The position numbers and the translations under genes are program-made. A model generated the notes under the pieces. It was not told the DNA's origin. It saw only the letters and a list, made by a program, of their open reading frames with translations, and did no database searches. A stretch of 64,000 nucleotides of DNA, taken from assembly GCF_020131355.1 (NCBI RefSeq), contig NZ_JAHLEL010000057.1, positions 62,001 through 126,000 on the forward strand, in the 5' to 3' direction. Of the stretch, positions 16,933 through 24,682 are shown piece after piece; within the stretch, counting starts at the first letter, position 1, and every line of letters starts with the position of its first letter. The DNA comes from Pseudonocardia sp. ICBG1293. GTDB taxonomy: Bacteria; Actinomycetota; Actinomycetes; Mycobacteriales; Pseudonocardiaceae.

Positions 16933-17799
16933 GTGCCGAGCGTGACGTTCCGCGGCCGTACCTGGAACCGGGACCGGGCGATGGTCATGGCGATCGTCAA
17001 CCGGACCCCCGACTCGTTCTACGACCACGGGGTCACCTTCGCCGAGCAGGCGGCCCGGGACCGGATCACCGCGGTCGTCCGGGAGGGTGCCGACGTCATC
17101 GACATCGGCGGCGTCCCGGCCAGCCCGGGCACCGAGGTCTCCGAGCAGGAGGAGATCGACCGGGTCGTGCCGACCGTGGAGTGGGCGCGCCACACGTTCC
17201 CCGACGTCGCGATCTCGGTCGACACCTTCCGCGCCGGGCCCGCCGACGCCGTCTGCGCCGCCGGGGCGGACCTGGTCAACGACAACTGGGCCGCCGCCGA
17301 CGCGGCGATCCTCGACGTGGCCGCCCGGTACGGCGCCGGCTACGTCAGCGCCCACACCGACCACGTCACCCCGCGCACCGAGCCGCACCGGCCCCGCTAC
17401 ACCGACGTGCTGGGCAGCGTCATCGACCAGACCGTCGCGCTCGCCGAGAAGGCCGTCGCCGCGGGCGTGCCCGCCGGGGGGATCCTGATCGACCCGGCGA
17501 TCGACTTCTCCAAGAACACCCTGCACAGCCTGCAGGTCCTGCGGGGCATCGACGAGATGGTCGCGACCGGCTGGCCGGTGCTGCTGGCGATGTCGAACAA
17601 GACCGTCGTCGGGGAGTCCCTCGGGGTGCCGCTGGAGGAGCGGCTGACCGGGACGCTGGCCGCGACCGCGCTGGCCGCGGACCGCGGCGTCGCGATGGTC
17701 CGTGCCCACCAGGCGCGGGCCACCCGCGAGACCTGCGAGATGGTCGCCACCGTCCGTGGCGAGCGGAACTCGTCGCGGGCGGTGAGACTGCTCGCGTGA
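16933..17799 (+). CDS. folP2: dihydropteroate synthase homologue of the FolP2 type
   Basis: A 288-residue TIM-barrel protein. The pterin-binding start motif reads AIVNRTPDSFYDHG, and the second motif reads DIGGVPASPGTE, where authentic dihydropteroate synthases have DIGGESTRPG. Loss of that arginine and the NRTPDSFYD wording are typical of the mycobacterial FolP2 group, and the Mycobacterium leprae FolP2 was reported to lack synthase activity. A different pterin-related role is therefore likely. GTG start with GAGGAG. Its stop overlaps the start of the RibD-like reductase gene (GTGA), so the two are translationally coupled, which fits a joint pterin or flavin-type function. Confidence 0.85.
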   Translation: MPSVTFRGRTWNRDRAMVMAIVNRTPDSFYDHGVTFAEQAARDRITAVVREGADVIDIGGVPASPGTEVSEQEEIDRVVPTVEWARHTFPDVAISVDTFRAGPADAVCAAGADLVNDNWAAADAAILDVAARYGAGYVSAHTDHVTPRTEPHRPRYTDVLGSVIDQTVALAEKAVAAGVPAGGILIDPAIDFSKNTLHSLQVLRGIDEMVATGWPVLLAMSNKTVVGESLGVPLEERLTGTLAATALAADRGVAMVRAHQARATRETCEMVATVRGERNSSRAVRLLA

Positions 17800-18560
17800 G
17801 CATGATCCACCAGATCTTCCCGGCCGCCGCCGCAGGCCCGCTGTCGACCGAGCAGCTCGAGCGGCTCTACGCCTACCCCGACGACCGGCTCCGGGTCGCG
17901 GTCAACTTCGTGTCCAGTGCCGACGGGGCCGTCGAGGTGCAGGGTGGCTCGGCCGGGCTCTCCACACCGCCGGACCGCGCGGTGCTCGACCTGGGCACCG
18001 ACCTGGCCGACGTGGTGCTCGTCGCGGCGGGCACGGCCACGTCCGAGGGCTTCACCGGGGTCAAGCACGACGACCGGATGGACGACCGGCGCCGCCGCTT
18101 CGGACTGTCGGAGCTGCCGTCGACGGCGGTCGTCACCTCCTCGGGGAAGTCGCTCGACCCGTCGGCCCCGGTGCTCACCGACACCCTGGTCCCCACGATC
18201 GTGCTCACCTGCGAGTCGGTCCCCGCCGACCTGCGGGGCCGGTGGACCGACGCCGGCGCCGAGGTGGTGCTCACCGGTGACGAGTCGGTCGACCTGGCCG
18301 TCGCGCTCGCGGCGCTCACCGAGCGCGGGCTGCGCCGGGTCAACTGCATGGGCGGGCCGGCGCTGTTCGGCAGCCTCGCGGAGGCGGGCCTGGTCGACGA
18401 GCTGCGCCTGACCCTCGCCCCGTTCCTGGTGTCGGGGGAGGCGGGCCGGATCGCCCGCGGTTCCGGGATGGATCCCGCCCGCCTGGAGCTGGTCAGCGTG
18501 GTCACCGGGGACGACACCCTCCTCATGCGCTACCGGGTGCGCGCGGCGCCGTCGTCCTGA
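17796..18560 (+). CDS. pyrimidine reductase of the RibD C-terminal type
   Basis: A 254-residue protein of the RibD_C (dihydrofolate-reductase-like) fold. Landmarks are RLRVAVNFVSSADGAVEVQG, the nucleotide-binding ADVVLVAAGTATSEGF, and VNCMGGPALFGSLAEAGLVDELRLTLAPFLVSGEA. Such proteins reduce a ribosylated pyrimidine in riboflavin synthesis or act on related substrates with NADPH; no deaminase domain is attached. The GTG at 17796 overlaps the folP2-type stop; ATG 17802 is an alternative. Coupling to folP2 hints at a shared pterin/flavin role rather than core riboflavin synthesis. Confidence 0.88.
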   Translation: MSMIHQIFPAAAAGPLSTEQLERLYAYPDDRLRVAVNFVSSADGAVEVQGGSAGLSTPPDRAVLDLGTDLADVVLVAAGTATSEGFTGVKHDDRMDDRRRRFGLSELPSTAVVTSSGKSLDPSAPVLTDTLVPTIVLTCESVPADLRGRWTDAGAEVVLTGDESVDLAVALAALTERGLRRVNCMGGPALFGSLAEAGLVDELRLTLAPFLVSGEAGRIARGSGMDPARLELVSVVTGDDTLLMRYRVRAAPSS

Positions 18561-18622
18561 CGGGGCACCCCGGAGGGGGAGTGCCCGATCACGCACGGCG
18601 ACGCCTGCGGCAGGATGGTGAC

Positions 18623-19183
18623 GTGGCCCTGCCCTCGAACATGCTGGCGGACGGTGTCGTCGTCCTCAGCCCGCTCGGCTGGGACGACGTGGCCGCCCAC
18701 CTGGCGGGTGAGGACGCCGAGATCGTCCGCTGGCTCGGCGGCGCCCCCGGCACCCCGGCGACGGTCCGGGCGCACGTGCGTCGCGCCATCGAGCGCTGGG
18801 CCGACGGCGGGCCGAAGCTGAGCTTCGGCATCCGGGTCGACGGCGGCGCCGTCCTCGCCGGGACGATCGAGGTCGACCTCGACCCCGCGGGGGAGCGGGC
18901 CGGTCTGTCCTACGGCGTCTACCCGGCCTACCGCCGTCGCGGGCTCGCGACGCGCGCGGTCCGGCTCGCGGCCCGTTACCTGGGTGAACGCGGTGACGTG
19001 CGGTGGATCTCGATCGACGTCGACCCGCAGAACACCGCCTCGGTCGGCGTCGCGCGGCGGGCCGGGTTCCGGTTCCTGCGCCACGTCCTCGACGACGAGG
19101 GGGCCTTCGACCGCTACGAGCTGGTCGTCCGCGCCCCGGTGGTGCCCGCGCCGCCGCCACATCCGCGGCACGGGCGGCACTGA
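18623..19183 (+). CDS. GNAT-family N-acetyltransferase
   Basis: A 186-residue acetyltransferase of the RimJ/RimL style. The acetyl-CoA-binding motif is LSYGVYPAYRRRGLATRAVRL (motif A, R-R-x-G-L-A). It is followed by ISIDVDPQNTASVGVARRAGFRF, the usual asparagine-serine region and C-terminal arm. The GTG at 18623 is chosen because a longer frame starting 42 bp upstream lacks similarity. The substrate (protein N-terminus or small amine) is unknown. It is 62 bp downstream of the reductase and may be co-transcribed; a strong hairpin ends the unit. Confidence 0.9.
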   Translation: MALPSNMLADGVVVLSPLGWDDVAAHLAGEDAEIVRWLGGAPGTPATVRAHVRRAIERWADGGPKLSFGIRVDGGAVLAGTIEVDLDPAGERAGLSYGVYPAYRRRGLATRAVRLAARYLGERGDVRWISIDVDPQNTASVGVARRAGFRFLRHVLDDEGAFDRYELVVRAPVVPAPPPHPRHGRH

Positions 19184-19195
19184 CCCGGCCCCGGA

Positions 19196-19249
19196 CACGG
19201 CCGCCCGTCCCGCGCACCCGGTGGTCCGGGGCGGTGACGGGCGGCCGTG
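19196..19249. terminator. 14-bp stem between convergent genes
   Basis: CACGGCCGCCCGTC (19196-19209) and GACGGGCGGCCGTG (19236-19249) are exact complements with a 26-nt loop that itself has a small inverted repeat. It lies between the stops of the GNAT gene and the leftward secreted repeat gene and probably serves both. Confidence 0.75.
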
Positions 19250-19290
19250 GCGAGCGCCGGTCGGGGGTTCGGCGCCCGGTGGTCCGACGG

Positions 19291-19878
19291 TCAGGAGACG
19301 GTCGGGGCCTCGAGGTACAGCACGCCCGGCACCTCGAACACGGGCAGCTCACCGGCGTCGTCGGCCGACGGGAGGGTGGCGTCGTCGGTCGAGGGGAGCT
19401 CGGGGAGGTCGTCCGTGGACGGCAGCTCGGGCGCGTCCGCGAACTGCGGCGAGCCGGTCGGGAGGTCGTCGGCGGACGGGAGGTCGTCCGCGGACGGCAG
19501 CGCCTCGGTGCTCGGGAGGTCCTCGGTGCTCGGCAGGCTGTCGGCACTCGGCAGGCTGTCGGTGCTCGGGAGGTCGTCGGCCGAGGGGAGCGCGTCGGTG
19601 GACGGCAGACCGGGGAGCGCGTCGGACGAGGGCAGCTCCGGCAGGCCGGAGGTCTCGCCGTGCGGGGCCTGCAGCTCGCCGAAGGAGACGCTGTTCGCGT
19701 CGTCGGACAGGGTGCCGTCCTCGTAGGACGGCAGGGCGGAGGTGTCCGGGGCGTCGGGGACCTCGGGCAGCTCGGGCAGCTCGGCGGCCGAGGCCTGGCC
19801 GACGACACCGGCGCCGAGCGCGGCGATGCCGGCGCCGGCGAGGGACAGCCGCAGAGCGGTACGGGCGAGCGAGTTCAT
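19291..19878 (-). CDS. secreted acidic protein with hexapeptide L-P-S-x-D/E repeats
   Basis: A 195-residue protein with a clear signal peptide (MNSLARTALRLSLAGAGIAAL, cleavage after GQASA at residue 31). The mature part is rich in Leu, Pro, Ser, Asp and Glu. Residues 91-138 are eight exact six-residue units, L-P-S-[AT]-[DE]-x, with looser copies on both sides (ELPELPE, ELPSTDDLPELPSTDD). It ends in a non-repetitive hydrophobic tail, VFEVPGVLYLEAPTVS. There is no lipobox, sorting signal or cysteine. The ATG at 19878 has GGAAGGACG upstream. No family is recognised; an extended, negatively charged cell-surface or matrix protein is a reasonable guess. Confidence 0.8.
   Translation of the reverse strand: MNSLARTALRLSLAGAGIAALGAGVVGQASAAELPELPEVPDAPDTSALPSYEDGTLSDDANSVSFGELQAPHGETSGLPELPSSDALPGLPSTDALPSADDLPSTDSLPSADSLPSTEDLPSTEALPSADDLPSADDLPTGSPQFADAPELPSTDDLPELPSTDDATLPSADDAGELPVFEVPGVLYLEAPTVS
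19465..19608 (-). repeat. 8 x 18-bp in-frame repeat
   Basis: Eight contiguous units encoding L-P-S-[AT]-[DE]-x at residues 91-138 of the secreted protein. The units alternate Ala-Asp and Thr-Asp/Glu forms and are similar enough in DNA for slippage. Confidence 0.85.
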
Positions 19879-19993
19879 GCGCACGTCCTTCCAATGGGGG
19901 GCGGGGAGCGGAGGGACGACGGGCGACCCTCGCCGGGGGACAACGAGAACCGCCACGGCCGGTTGCGTTCCGCAGCCATCCGATTGCGATCTT

Positions 19994-20007
19994 CACTCGT
20001 ACGAGTG
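19994..20007. promoter_or_regulatory. 14-bp perfect palindrome in a divergent promoter region
   Basis: CACTCGTACGAGTG is fully self-complementary. It sits in the 233-bp gap between the divergent secreted-repeat gene (start 19878) and hydrolase gene (start 20112). It may be an operator; no adjacent regulator gene identifies the binding protein. Confidence 0.4.
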
Positions 20008-20111
20008 GCAACCTGAGAGGGGTCTCGCACGTACGGGCCCCTCGTCGTCACTGAGACTCACCTACGGTGGTCCGCTCGCGGCACCGGTCGGCGGGAGAGC
20101 AGGATGAGCGC

Positions 20112-21305
20112 GTGCGCGCGCCGAGCCCCTCCGTCCGCCGCTCCGTCCGTCGTTCGGCGCCCGTCGCGGGTGCGCTGGCCGGGGCCCTGGGCGGGGCGGG
20201 GGGTGCGGCTGCGGCCGCGATCGGCTGGCACTACTCGACGATCCTGCTGCACCCGTCGCCGCACCCGGGGCTGCCCGAGCGGGTCGTCGGCGCCGGGGAC
20301 GGCACCGTCGAGCTCGTGCGGACCCGGCTGTCCGCGCAGCCGGGCGTGTGGGGACTGCGCGGCCCGGCCGGGCTGGCCGTGGTCGGACCGGTGGTGGACC
20401 GCGGGCGCCGCACCGTCGTCCGGGAGCTGCGGGCGGGTCCGGTCCCGGTGACCGGCCCCGCGGTGCTCGACGCCGGCCCGTTCGACCCGGACCCCTCGGC
20501 GCGCGACCTGCCCTTCGACGACGTCGAGGTGCCCACCGACCTCGGCCCGGCCCCGGCTTGGCGCATCCCCGCCCCGGCCGGCGGGCACCCGCACACCTGG
20601 GCGCTGTGCGTGCACGGCCGCGGCGGGACCCGGCGCGAGGCGCTGCGGATCCTGCCCGCGCTGCACGCGGCCGGGCTGACCCAGCTCGTCGTCAGCTATC
20701 GCGGCGACGGGACCGCCCCGGAGGCGCCGGACGGTCGCTCGCACCTCGGCGACACCGAGTGGCGCGACGTCGACGCCGCCGCGGGCTACGCCCGGGCACA
20801 CGGCGCACGCCGGCTGGTGCTGGTCGGCTGGTCGATGGGGGCCGCGGTGGGCGGGGCGTTCCTCGACCGGTCCCCGCAGGCCGATCTCGTCGACGCCGTG
20901 GTCTGGGACGCGCCGCTGCTGGACTGGCGCCGGACGCTGCGCCGCCAGGCCCGCAACCGCGGGCTGCCGCCGACCCTGGCCGGGGTCGCGGCCCGGTTCA
21001 CCGCCCGCCGGATCGGGATCGAGCTCGACCGCTTCGACCTGGTCCGCCGTCCCCCCGCGGTCCGCCCGCCGACGCTGGTCCTGCACAGCGACGCCGACAC
21101 CGCCGTCCCGGTCACGCTCAGCCGGGACCTGGCCGCGTCCGCTCCGGACCTCGGCTGGCCGGTGACCTACCGGGAGTTCTCCGGTACCGAGCACACCGGC
21201 AGCTGGAACGCCGATCCCGACGGCTACGAGGCCGCCGTGACCGGCTTCCTGCGGACCGTGCGTCCGGCCCGACCCACCCGCGTCGTCCCGGCCCCGGGTC
21301 AGTGA
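20112..21305 (+). CDS. alpha/beta hydrolase with N-terminal membrane-like segment
   Basis: A 397-residue protein. Residues about 8-32 form an Ala/Gly-rich hydrophobic stretch (VAGALAGALGGAGGAAAAAIGW), an anchor or uncleaved signal. The hydrolase domain covers about 160-385: HGRGGTRREA near the oxyanion hole, nucleophile Ser in VGWSMGAAVG, acid Asp in LHSDADTAVP, and His in GTEHTGSW. The order and spacing are those of serine hydrolases of the peptidase S9/esterase group. The GTG at 20112 with AGGATGAG upstream is preferred; a GTG at 20067 would add 15 residues. It is the last gene of the accessory block; the conserved origin-proximal order resumes right after it. Confidence 0.85.
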   Translation: MRAPSPSVRRSVRRSAPVAGALAGALGGAGGAAAAAIGWHYSTILLHPSPHPGLPERVVGAGDGTVELVRTRLSAQPGVWGLRGPAGLAVVGPVVDRGRRTVVRELRAGPVPVTGPAVLDAGPFDPDPSARDLPFDDVEVPTDLGPAPAWRIPAPAGGHPHTWALCVHGRGGTRREALRILPALHAAGLTQLVVSYRGDGTAPEAPDGRSHLGDTEWRDVDAAAGYARAHGARRLVLVGWSMGAAVGGAFLDRSPQADLVDAVVWDAPLLDWRRTLRRQARNRGLPPTLAGVAARFTARRIGIELDRFDLVRRPPAVRPPTLVLHSDADTAVPVTLSRDLAASAPDLGWPVTYREFSGTEHTGSWNADPDGYEAAVTGFLRTVRPARPTRVVPAPGQ

Positions 21306-21691
21306 CCGCCGGTCTGCGACCTGCCCTGACCGATCGGCTTGCCGTGGATCTGGTCGTCGGTCGGCGGGGTCGTCGGCACCGGGGTGCCCGGGTCCACCTC
21401 GCGCTCGCGCTGCAGCACCGTCACCCAGCCCCACACCGCGGCCGCGGTCAGCAGCAGCACGGCGATGATCCACGGGGCACGGCGCACCCGCGCCGGGGTC
21501 GGCTCGACGACCTCGGCCAGCGCGTGCCGGGCGTCGTGCACCGAGCCGGACACCACCCCGGACAGGTCGGGCAGCCGGGTCGAGACCCCCTCGACGACCG
21601 CGCCACCGGCGATCCGACCGGCGTCGGCGAAGGTGTGCACGGCCTCGGCCGCGTCCTTGCGGGCACGGGCCCGCGTCTTCTCGGCACTCAT
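21299..21691 (-). CDS. single-pass membrane protein, positional equivalent of Rv0008c
   Basis: A 130-residue protein with a charged helical N-terminal part (residues 1-75), one membrane segment at about 80-100 (APWIIAVLLLTAAAVWGWV), and a Pro/Thr/Asp-rich extracytoplasmic tail. The sequence has no domain I recognise. A small membrane protein divergent from ppiA is found in the same place in Mycobacterium tuberculosis (Rv0008c), so it is likely the equivalent gene. ATG start at 21691. Its last 7 bp overlap the convergent hydrolase gene. Confidence 0.75.
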   Translation of the reverse strand: MSAEKTRARARKDAAEAVHTFADAGRIAGGAVVEGVSTRLPDLSGVVSGSVHDARHALAEVVEPTPARVRRAPWIIAVLLLTAAAVWGWVTVLQREREVDPGTPVPTTPPTDDQIHGKPIGQGRSQTGGH

Positions 21692-21743
21692 GTTCCGGAC
21701 CTGCTTCCCACGGATGCGGCTGCTTACTGGCACGATGGTAGCC

Positions 21744-22280
21744 GTGACGGAACCAGGCAACGCCAAGACGACGGCCGTCCTGCACACCTCCGAGGGCGAC
21801 GTCCGCGTCGAGCTGTTCGGCGACCACGCGCCGAAGACGGTCGCGAACTTCGTCGGTCTCGCGGAGGGCAGCAAGGACTACACGGGCCCGAACGCGAGCG
21901 GCGGCGACTCCGGGCCGTTCTACGACGGTTCGATCTTCCACCGGGTGATCAGCGGCTTCATGATCCAGGGCGGCGACCCGACCGGTACCGGTCGCGGTGG
22001 ACCGGGCTACCAGTTCGGCGACGAGTTCCACCCGGATCTCAAGTTCGACCGGCCCTACCTGCTGGCCATGGCGAACGCGGGCCCCGGGACCGACGGCTCG
22101 CAGTTCTTCATCACCGTTGGCCCCACCCCGCACCTCAACCGGCGCCACACCATCTTCGGTGAGGTCGCCGACGCGGAGTCGCGCGCGGTCGTGGACGCCA
22201 TCGCCCAGACCACCACCGGCCAGGCCGACCGGCCGCTGACCGACGTGGTCATCGAGAAGATCGAGATCGAGCGGTCCTGA
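21744..22280 (+). CDS. ppiA: peptidyl-prolyl cis-trans isomerase A (cyclophilin)
   Basis: A 178-residue cytoplasmic cyclophilin. Typical strings are HAPKTVANFVGLAEG, FHRVISGFMIQGGDPTGTG, the active-site arginine in FHRV, GPGTDGSQFFIT and LNRRHTIFGEV. It catalyses prolyl isomerisation during protein folding. Two starts are possible, ATG 21735 and GTG 21744; the latter gives the V/M-T-E-P-G-N-A-K start seen in relatives. No convincing ribosome site is visible, so a leaderless or weak start is possible. The position next to the Rv0008c-like gene and before the PH/crgA pair matches the conserved order. Confidence 0.95.
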   Translation: MTEPGNAKTTAVLHTSEGDVRVELFGDHAPKTVANFVGLAEGSKDYTGPNASGGDSGPFYDGSIFHRVISGFMIQGGDPTGTGRGGPGYQFGDEFHPDLKFDRPYLLAMANAGPGTDGSQFFITVGPTPHLNRRHTIFGEVADAESRAVVDAIAQTTTGQADRPLTDVVIEKIEIERS

Positions 22281-22314
22281 CCCCGCAGGTCTCCGACCAC
22301 CGAGTGGACGGGCC

Positions 22315-23400
22315 GTGGTGAACGGACGACCCGACAGCACCGGATCCGGGACACCCGGCGAGCCCGAGGGCGGGCCGGGTACCCCCGGCCCCGCAGGCAC
22401 GCCGTACTACCCGGCGCCGCCCGGCTACCCGCAGCCCCAGTGGCCGCCGCCGGGCGCGCCGGGCGGTCCGCCGCCGGGCGGCCCCGGACCGGTGGATCCG
22501 CACGGGCAGACCCCGTACGGATCCGCGCAGCCCGCCCCGGGCGGCCCCGGCGCCGCCGTGGTGTGCGTCCGGCACCCCGACCGGCCCACCGGTCTGGCCT
22601 GCTCCCGCTGCGACCGGCCGGCCTGCCCGGACTGCCTGCGACCGGCCCCGGTCGGGCAGCACTGCGTGGACTGCCTCGCCGAGGGGGCACGGACGACCCC
22701 GCGGTGGCGCAACGTCGCCGGCGCGAGCCGCACCGGCAAGCCGGTGATCGTCCCCGGGCTGATCGTCGCCAACGTGGTGGTCTACGTGCTCACCGCGCTG
22801 ACGGCGGGCAGCGTGATGTCGAACTTCCGGTCCCCGCTGTTCGACGCCGGCGGGCTCGTCCCGCTCCTGGTCGCCGACGGCGAGTACTGGCGGATCATCA
22901 CCTCGGGCTTCCTGCACATCGGCCCGCTGCACCTGGCGTTCAACATGTACGCCCTGTGGATCATCGGCCGGGAGGTCGAGACCGTCCTGGGCCGGGCCCG
23001 GTTCGTCGCCGTCTACGGCGTGTCCATGCTCGGTGGCGCGGCCGCGGTCATGCTGTTCAGCTCCCCGGTCGGGGCGACCGCGGGTGCATCGGGGGCGGTG
23101 TTCGGCCTGATGGGCGCGCTGTTCGTCCTGCTGCGGCGGCTGAAGCTGCCGACCGGGCAGGTCGTCGCGCTCATCGCGATCAACGCCGTGATCAGCCTGA
23201 CCATCCAGGGCATCTCCTGGCAGGGGCACCTCGGCGGGCTGGTGTTCGGCGCCGCGGTCACCGCGGCGCTGGTGCACCTCGGCACCGGGTCCGCCCACCG
23301 CAGGAGGACCCAGCTGCTCGCCGTCGCCGGTCTGGCGGCGCTCGCGCTCGTGATGATCGCGGTACGCGCCGCGGGGCTGCTCGCGGCCGCCGGGGTCTGA
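22315..23400 (+). CDS. rhomboid-family intramembrane serine protease
   Basis: A 361-residue protein. Residues 1-80 are a Pro/Gly-rich cytoplasmic tail. A B-box-like zinc-binding segment follows (CVRHPDRPTGLACSRC, then CPDCLRP and HCVDC). Six or seven hydrophobic helices make up the rest, with the rhomboid core motifs GPLHLAFNMYALW, the nucleophile Ser in GASGAVFGLMG and the His in QGHLGGLVFG. It should cleave transmembrane substrates within the membrane. GTG start at 22315 or 22318. It is 34 bp downstream of ppiA and may be co-transcribed. Synteny of ppiA with a rhomboid gene is common in actinobacteria. Confidence 0.92.
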   Translation: MVNGRPDSTGSGTPGEPEGGPGTPGPAGTPYYPAPPGYPQPQWPPPGAPGGPPPGGPGPVDPHGQTPYGSAQPAPGGPGAAVVCVRHPDRPTGLACSRCDRPACPDCLRPAPVGQHCVDCLAEGARTTPRWRNVAGASRTGKPVIVPGLIVANVVVYVLTALTAGSVMSNFRSPLFDAGGLVPLLVADGEYWRIITSGFLHIGPLHLAFNMYALWIIGREVETVLGRARFVAVYGVSMLGGAAAVMLFSSPVGATAGASGAVFGLMGALFVLLRRLKLPTGQVVALIAINAVISLTIQGISWQGHLGGLVFGAAVTAALVHLGTGSAHRRRTQLLAVAGLAALALVMIAVRAAGLLAAAGV

Positions 23401-23679
23401 CGCGTCACGGCGCGACCGGACGGACCGCGCTGGCCCGGTCCGGGGGTGCGAGAGCCGCTCCGGGACCGCTCCGCGGCGCTGACGGGCTCACCCCGTCCGG
23501 CGCGGCCGGGTACAGCGGCCGAGATGCAGCCCAGGGCTGCGGACGGCGCCCCTGACGGCCTCCCGACGCCGTGTCCGTGCGGGACCCGGCCCGGACCGCC
23601 GGACGGTGCCGTGGGGTCGTGGTGACGGGCGGGGGACGCGCGGGGTGGGTCGGGACCCGTGGCCCCCGAGAGGGCGGGC

Positions 23680-24156
23680 TCAGACCACGGACGGGCCGGT
23701 GTCGCCGGGCCGGTGGCCCGGGCGCAGGGCGACCAGGTCGTCGAACACGTCGACCGGATCGGCGCCCAGCTCCGCCCGACCCAGGACGACCAGCCGTTCG
23801 CCGTCGTCGACGTCGCGCAGCTCCAGCTCCAGCAGTACCGACTCGCGGCCCAGGCGCCTGGTCCGCAGCAGACGCAGCTCGTCCACCCGGCCCCACGGCA
23901 CGTGCCGGGTCCAGGTCAGCCTGCGGACGGTCACGCCCTCCGGCCCGGCCTCCAGGCGGGGCCGGGCGCGGGTGCCCGACGCCGCTGCCAGCGCCAGTCC
24001 GGCCGCGGCGACTCCCGCGACGAGCGCACCCGCCGGATCCGCCCCGGACGCGAGCAGTGCGACCAGCCAGCCGGTCGCCGCGGCGGCCAGGGCCCAGAGC
24101 GCGACGACCGCGCCGACCGGCGTCGACCACCGAAGTCGATCACCCTGTGTGGTCAT
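23680..24156 (-). CDS. PH-domain membrane protein (Rv0010c-like)
   Basis: A 158-residue protein with two adjacent hydrophobic helices at about residues 13-60 (VVALWALAAAATGWLVALLA, GALVAGVAAAGLALAA) and a C-terminal bacterial PH-like domain (LEAGPEGVTVRRLTWTRHVPW, then LRLLRTRRLGRESVLLELEL). It occupies the place of Rv0010c between ppiA and crgA. Function is unknown, probably at the inner face of the membrane. The ATG at 24156 overlaps the left arm of a large inverted repeat, which may affect its translation. The 279-bp gap to its left (23401-23679) shows nothing recognisable. Confidence 0.85.
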   Translation of the reverse strand: MTTQGDRLRWSTPVGAVVALWALAAAATGWLVALLASGADPAGALVAGVAAAGLALAAASGTRARPRLEAGPEGVTVRRLTWTRHVPWGRVDELRLLRTRRLGRESVLLELELRDVDDGERLVVLGRAELGADPVDVFDDLVALRPGHRPGDTGPSVV

Positions 24157-24201
24157 GTGAAGTTGTCCACAGGCTCCATCCACAAGGTGGACAACTCACA
24201 T
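24155..24201. promoter_or_regulatory. long inverted repeat containing two DnaA-box-like 9-mers
   Basis: AGTTGTCCAC (24161-24170) and GTGGACAACT (24187-24196) are exact complements with a 16-bp spacer. The pairing extends by five more bases (24155-24159 with 24197-24201) across a one-base bulge. The left arm contains TTGTCCACA, identical to the actinobacterial DnaA-box consensus, and the right arm a one-mismatch copy in inverse orientation. It lies between crgA and the PH-domain gene and covers the latter's start codon, so it could instead act as an attenuator or terminator for crgA. Confidence 0.5.
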
Positions 24202-24218
24202 CCGTGTATTTCTGCTGG

Positions 24219-24479
24219 TCAACGCCATCTCATCGTCATCAGGAGCCCGATCACGATGAGTGAGAACCCGATGATGAAGTTCCAGTTCTCCAGCGCGGCG
24301 ATGAACGGGATCGACGGGCCCGCCAGGTAGTTGACCACCAGCCAGGCCAGACCGAGCACCCACATCGCGACCATCACGGCGATGTAGGCCGGGTGTGTCG
24401 GCCCCGCGAGCTTCTGCGGGGTACGGCTGACCGGGGGCGGGGTGTAGGCCGCCTTCTTGCGGACCTTCGACTTCGGCAT
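24219..24479 (-). CDS. crgA: cell division protein CrgA
   Basis: An 86-residue small membrane protein. It has a basic N-terminus (MPKSKVRKKAAYTPPP) and two membrane helices (PAYIAVMVAMWVLGLAWLVV and NFIIGFSLIVIGLLMTMRWR) joined by a short loop with the family's N-Y-L-A-G. CrgA coordinates septation by contacting FtsZ-linked and peptidoglycan-synthesis proteins. Its place before trpG/pknB is conserved. The upstream 203 bp to trpG contain no gene; the DUF881 gene found there in mycobacteria is missing. Confidence 0.96.
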   Translation of the reverse strand: MPKSKVRKKAAYTPPPVSRTPQKLAGPTHPAYIAVMVAMWVLGLAWLVVNYLAGPSIPFIAALENWNFIIGFSLIVIGLLMTMRWR

Positions 24480-24682
24480 CTGACCTCATCGCCTGTCGGA
24501 GTCGGACACGGGTCCGGCCGGTGCGCCGGCCGGGGGCGGGACCTGCGACGGGGCGTCGTGGCCGACGGGCGGGGCGACCCGGACAGATCCGCCACCACGG
24601 TAGCGCGAGCGGCCCGCCGTCCGGGTCACCCCGGCAACACGGGCGTCACACGTCACGGCGACGGTGCGCCGCGTGGACCGGG

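Noticed and set aside
23896..23907. CGGCACGTGCCG palindrome considered as parS
   Set aside because: Only the central CACGTG agrees with parS; it lies inside the PH-domain coding sequence.
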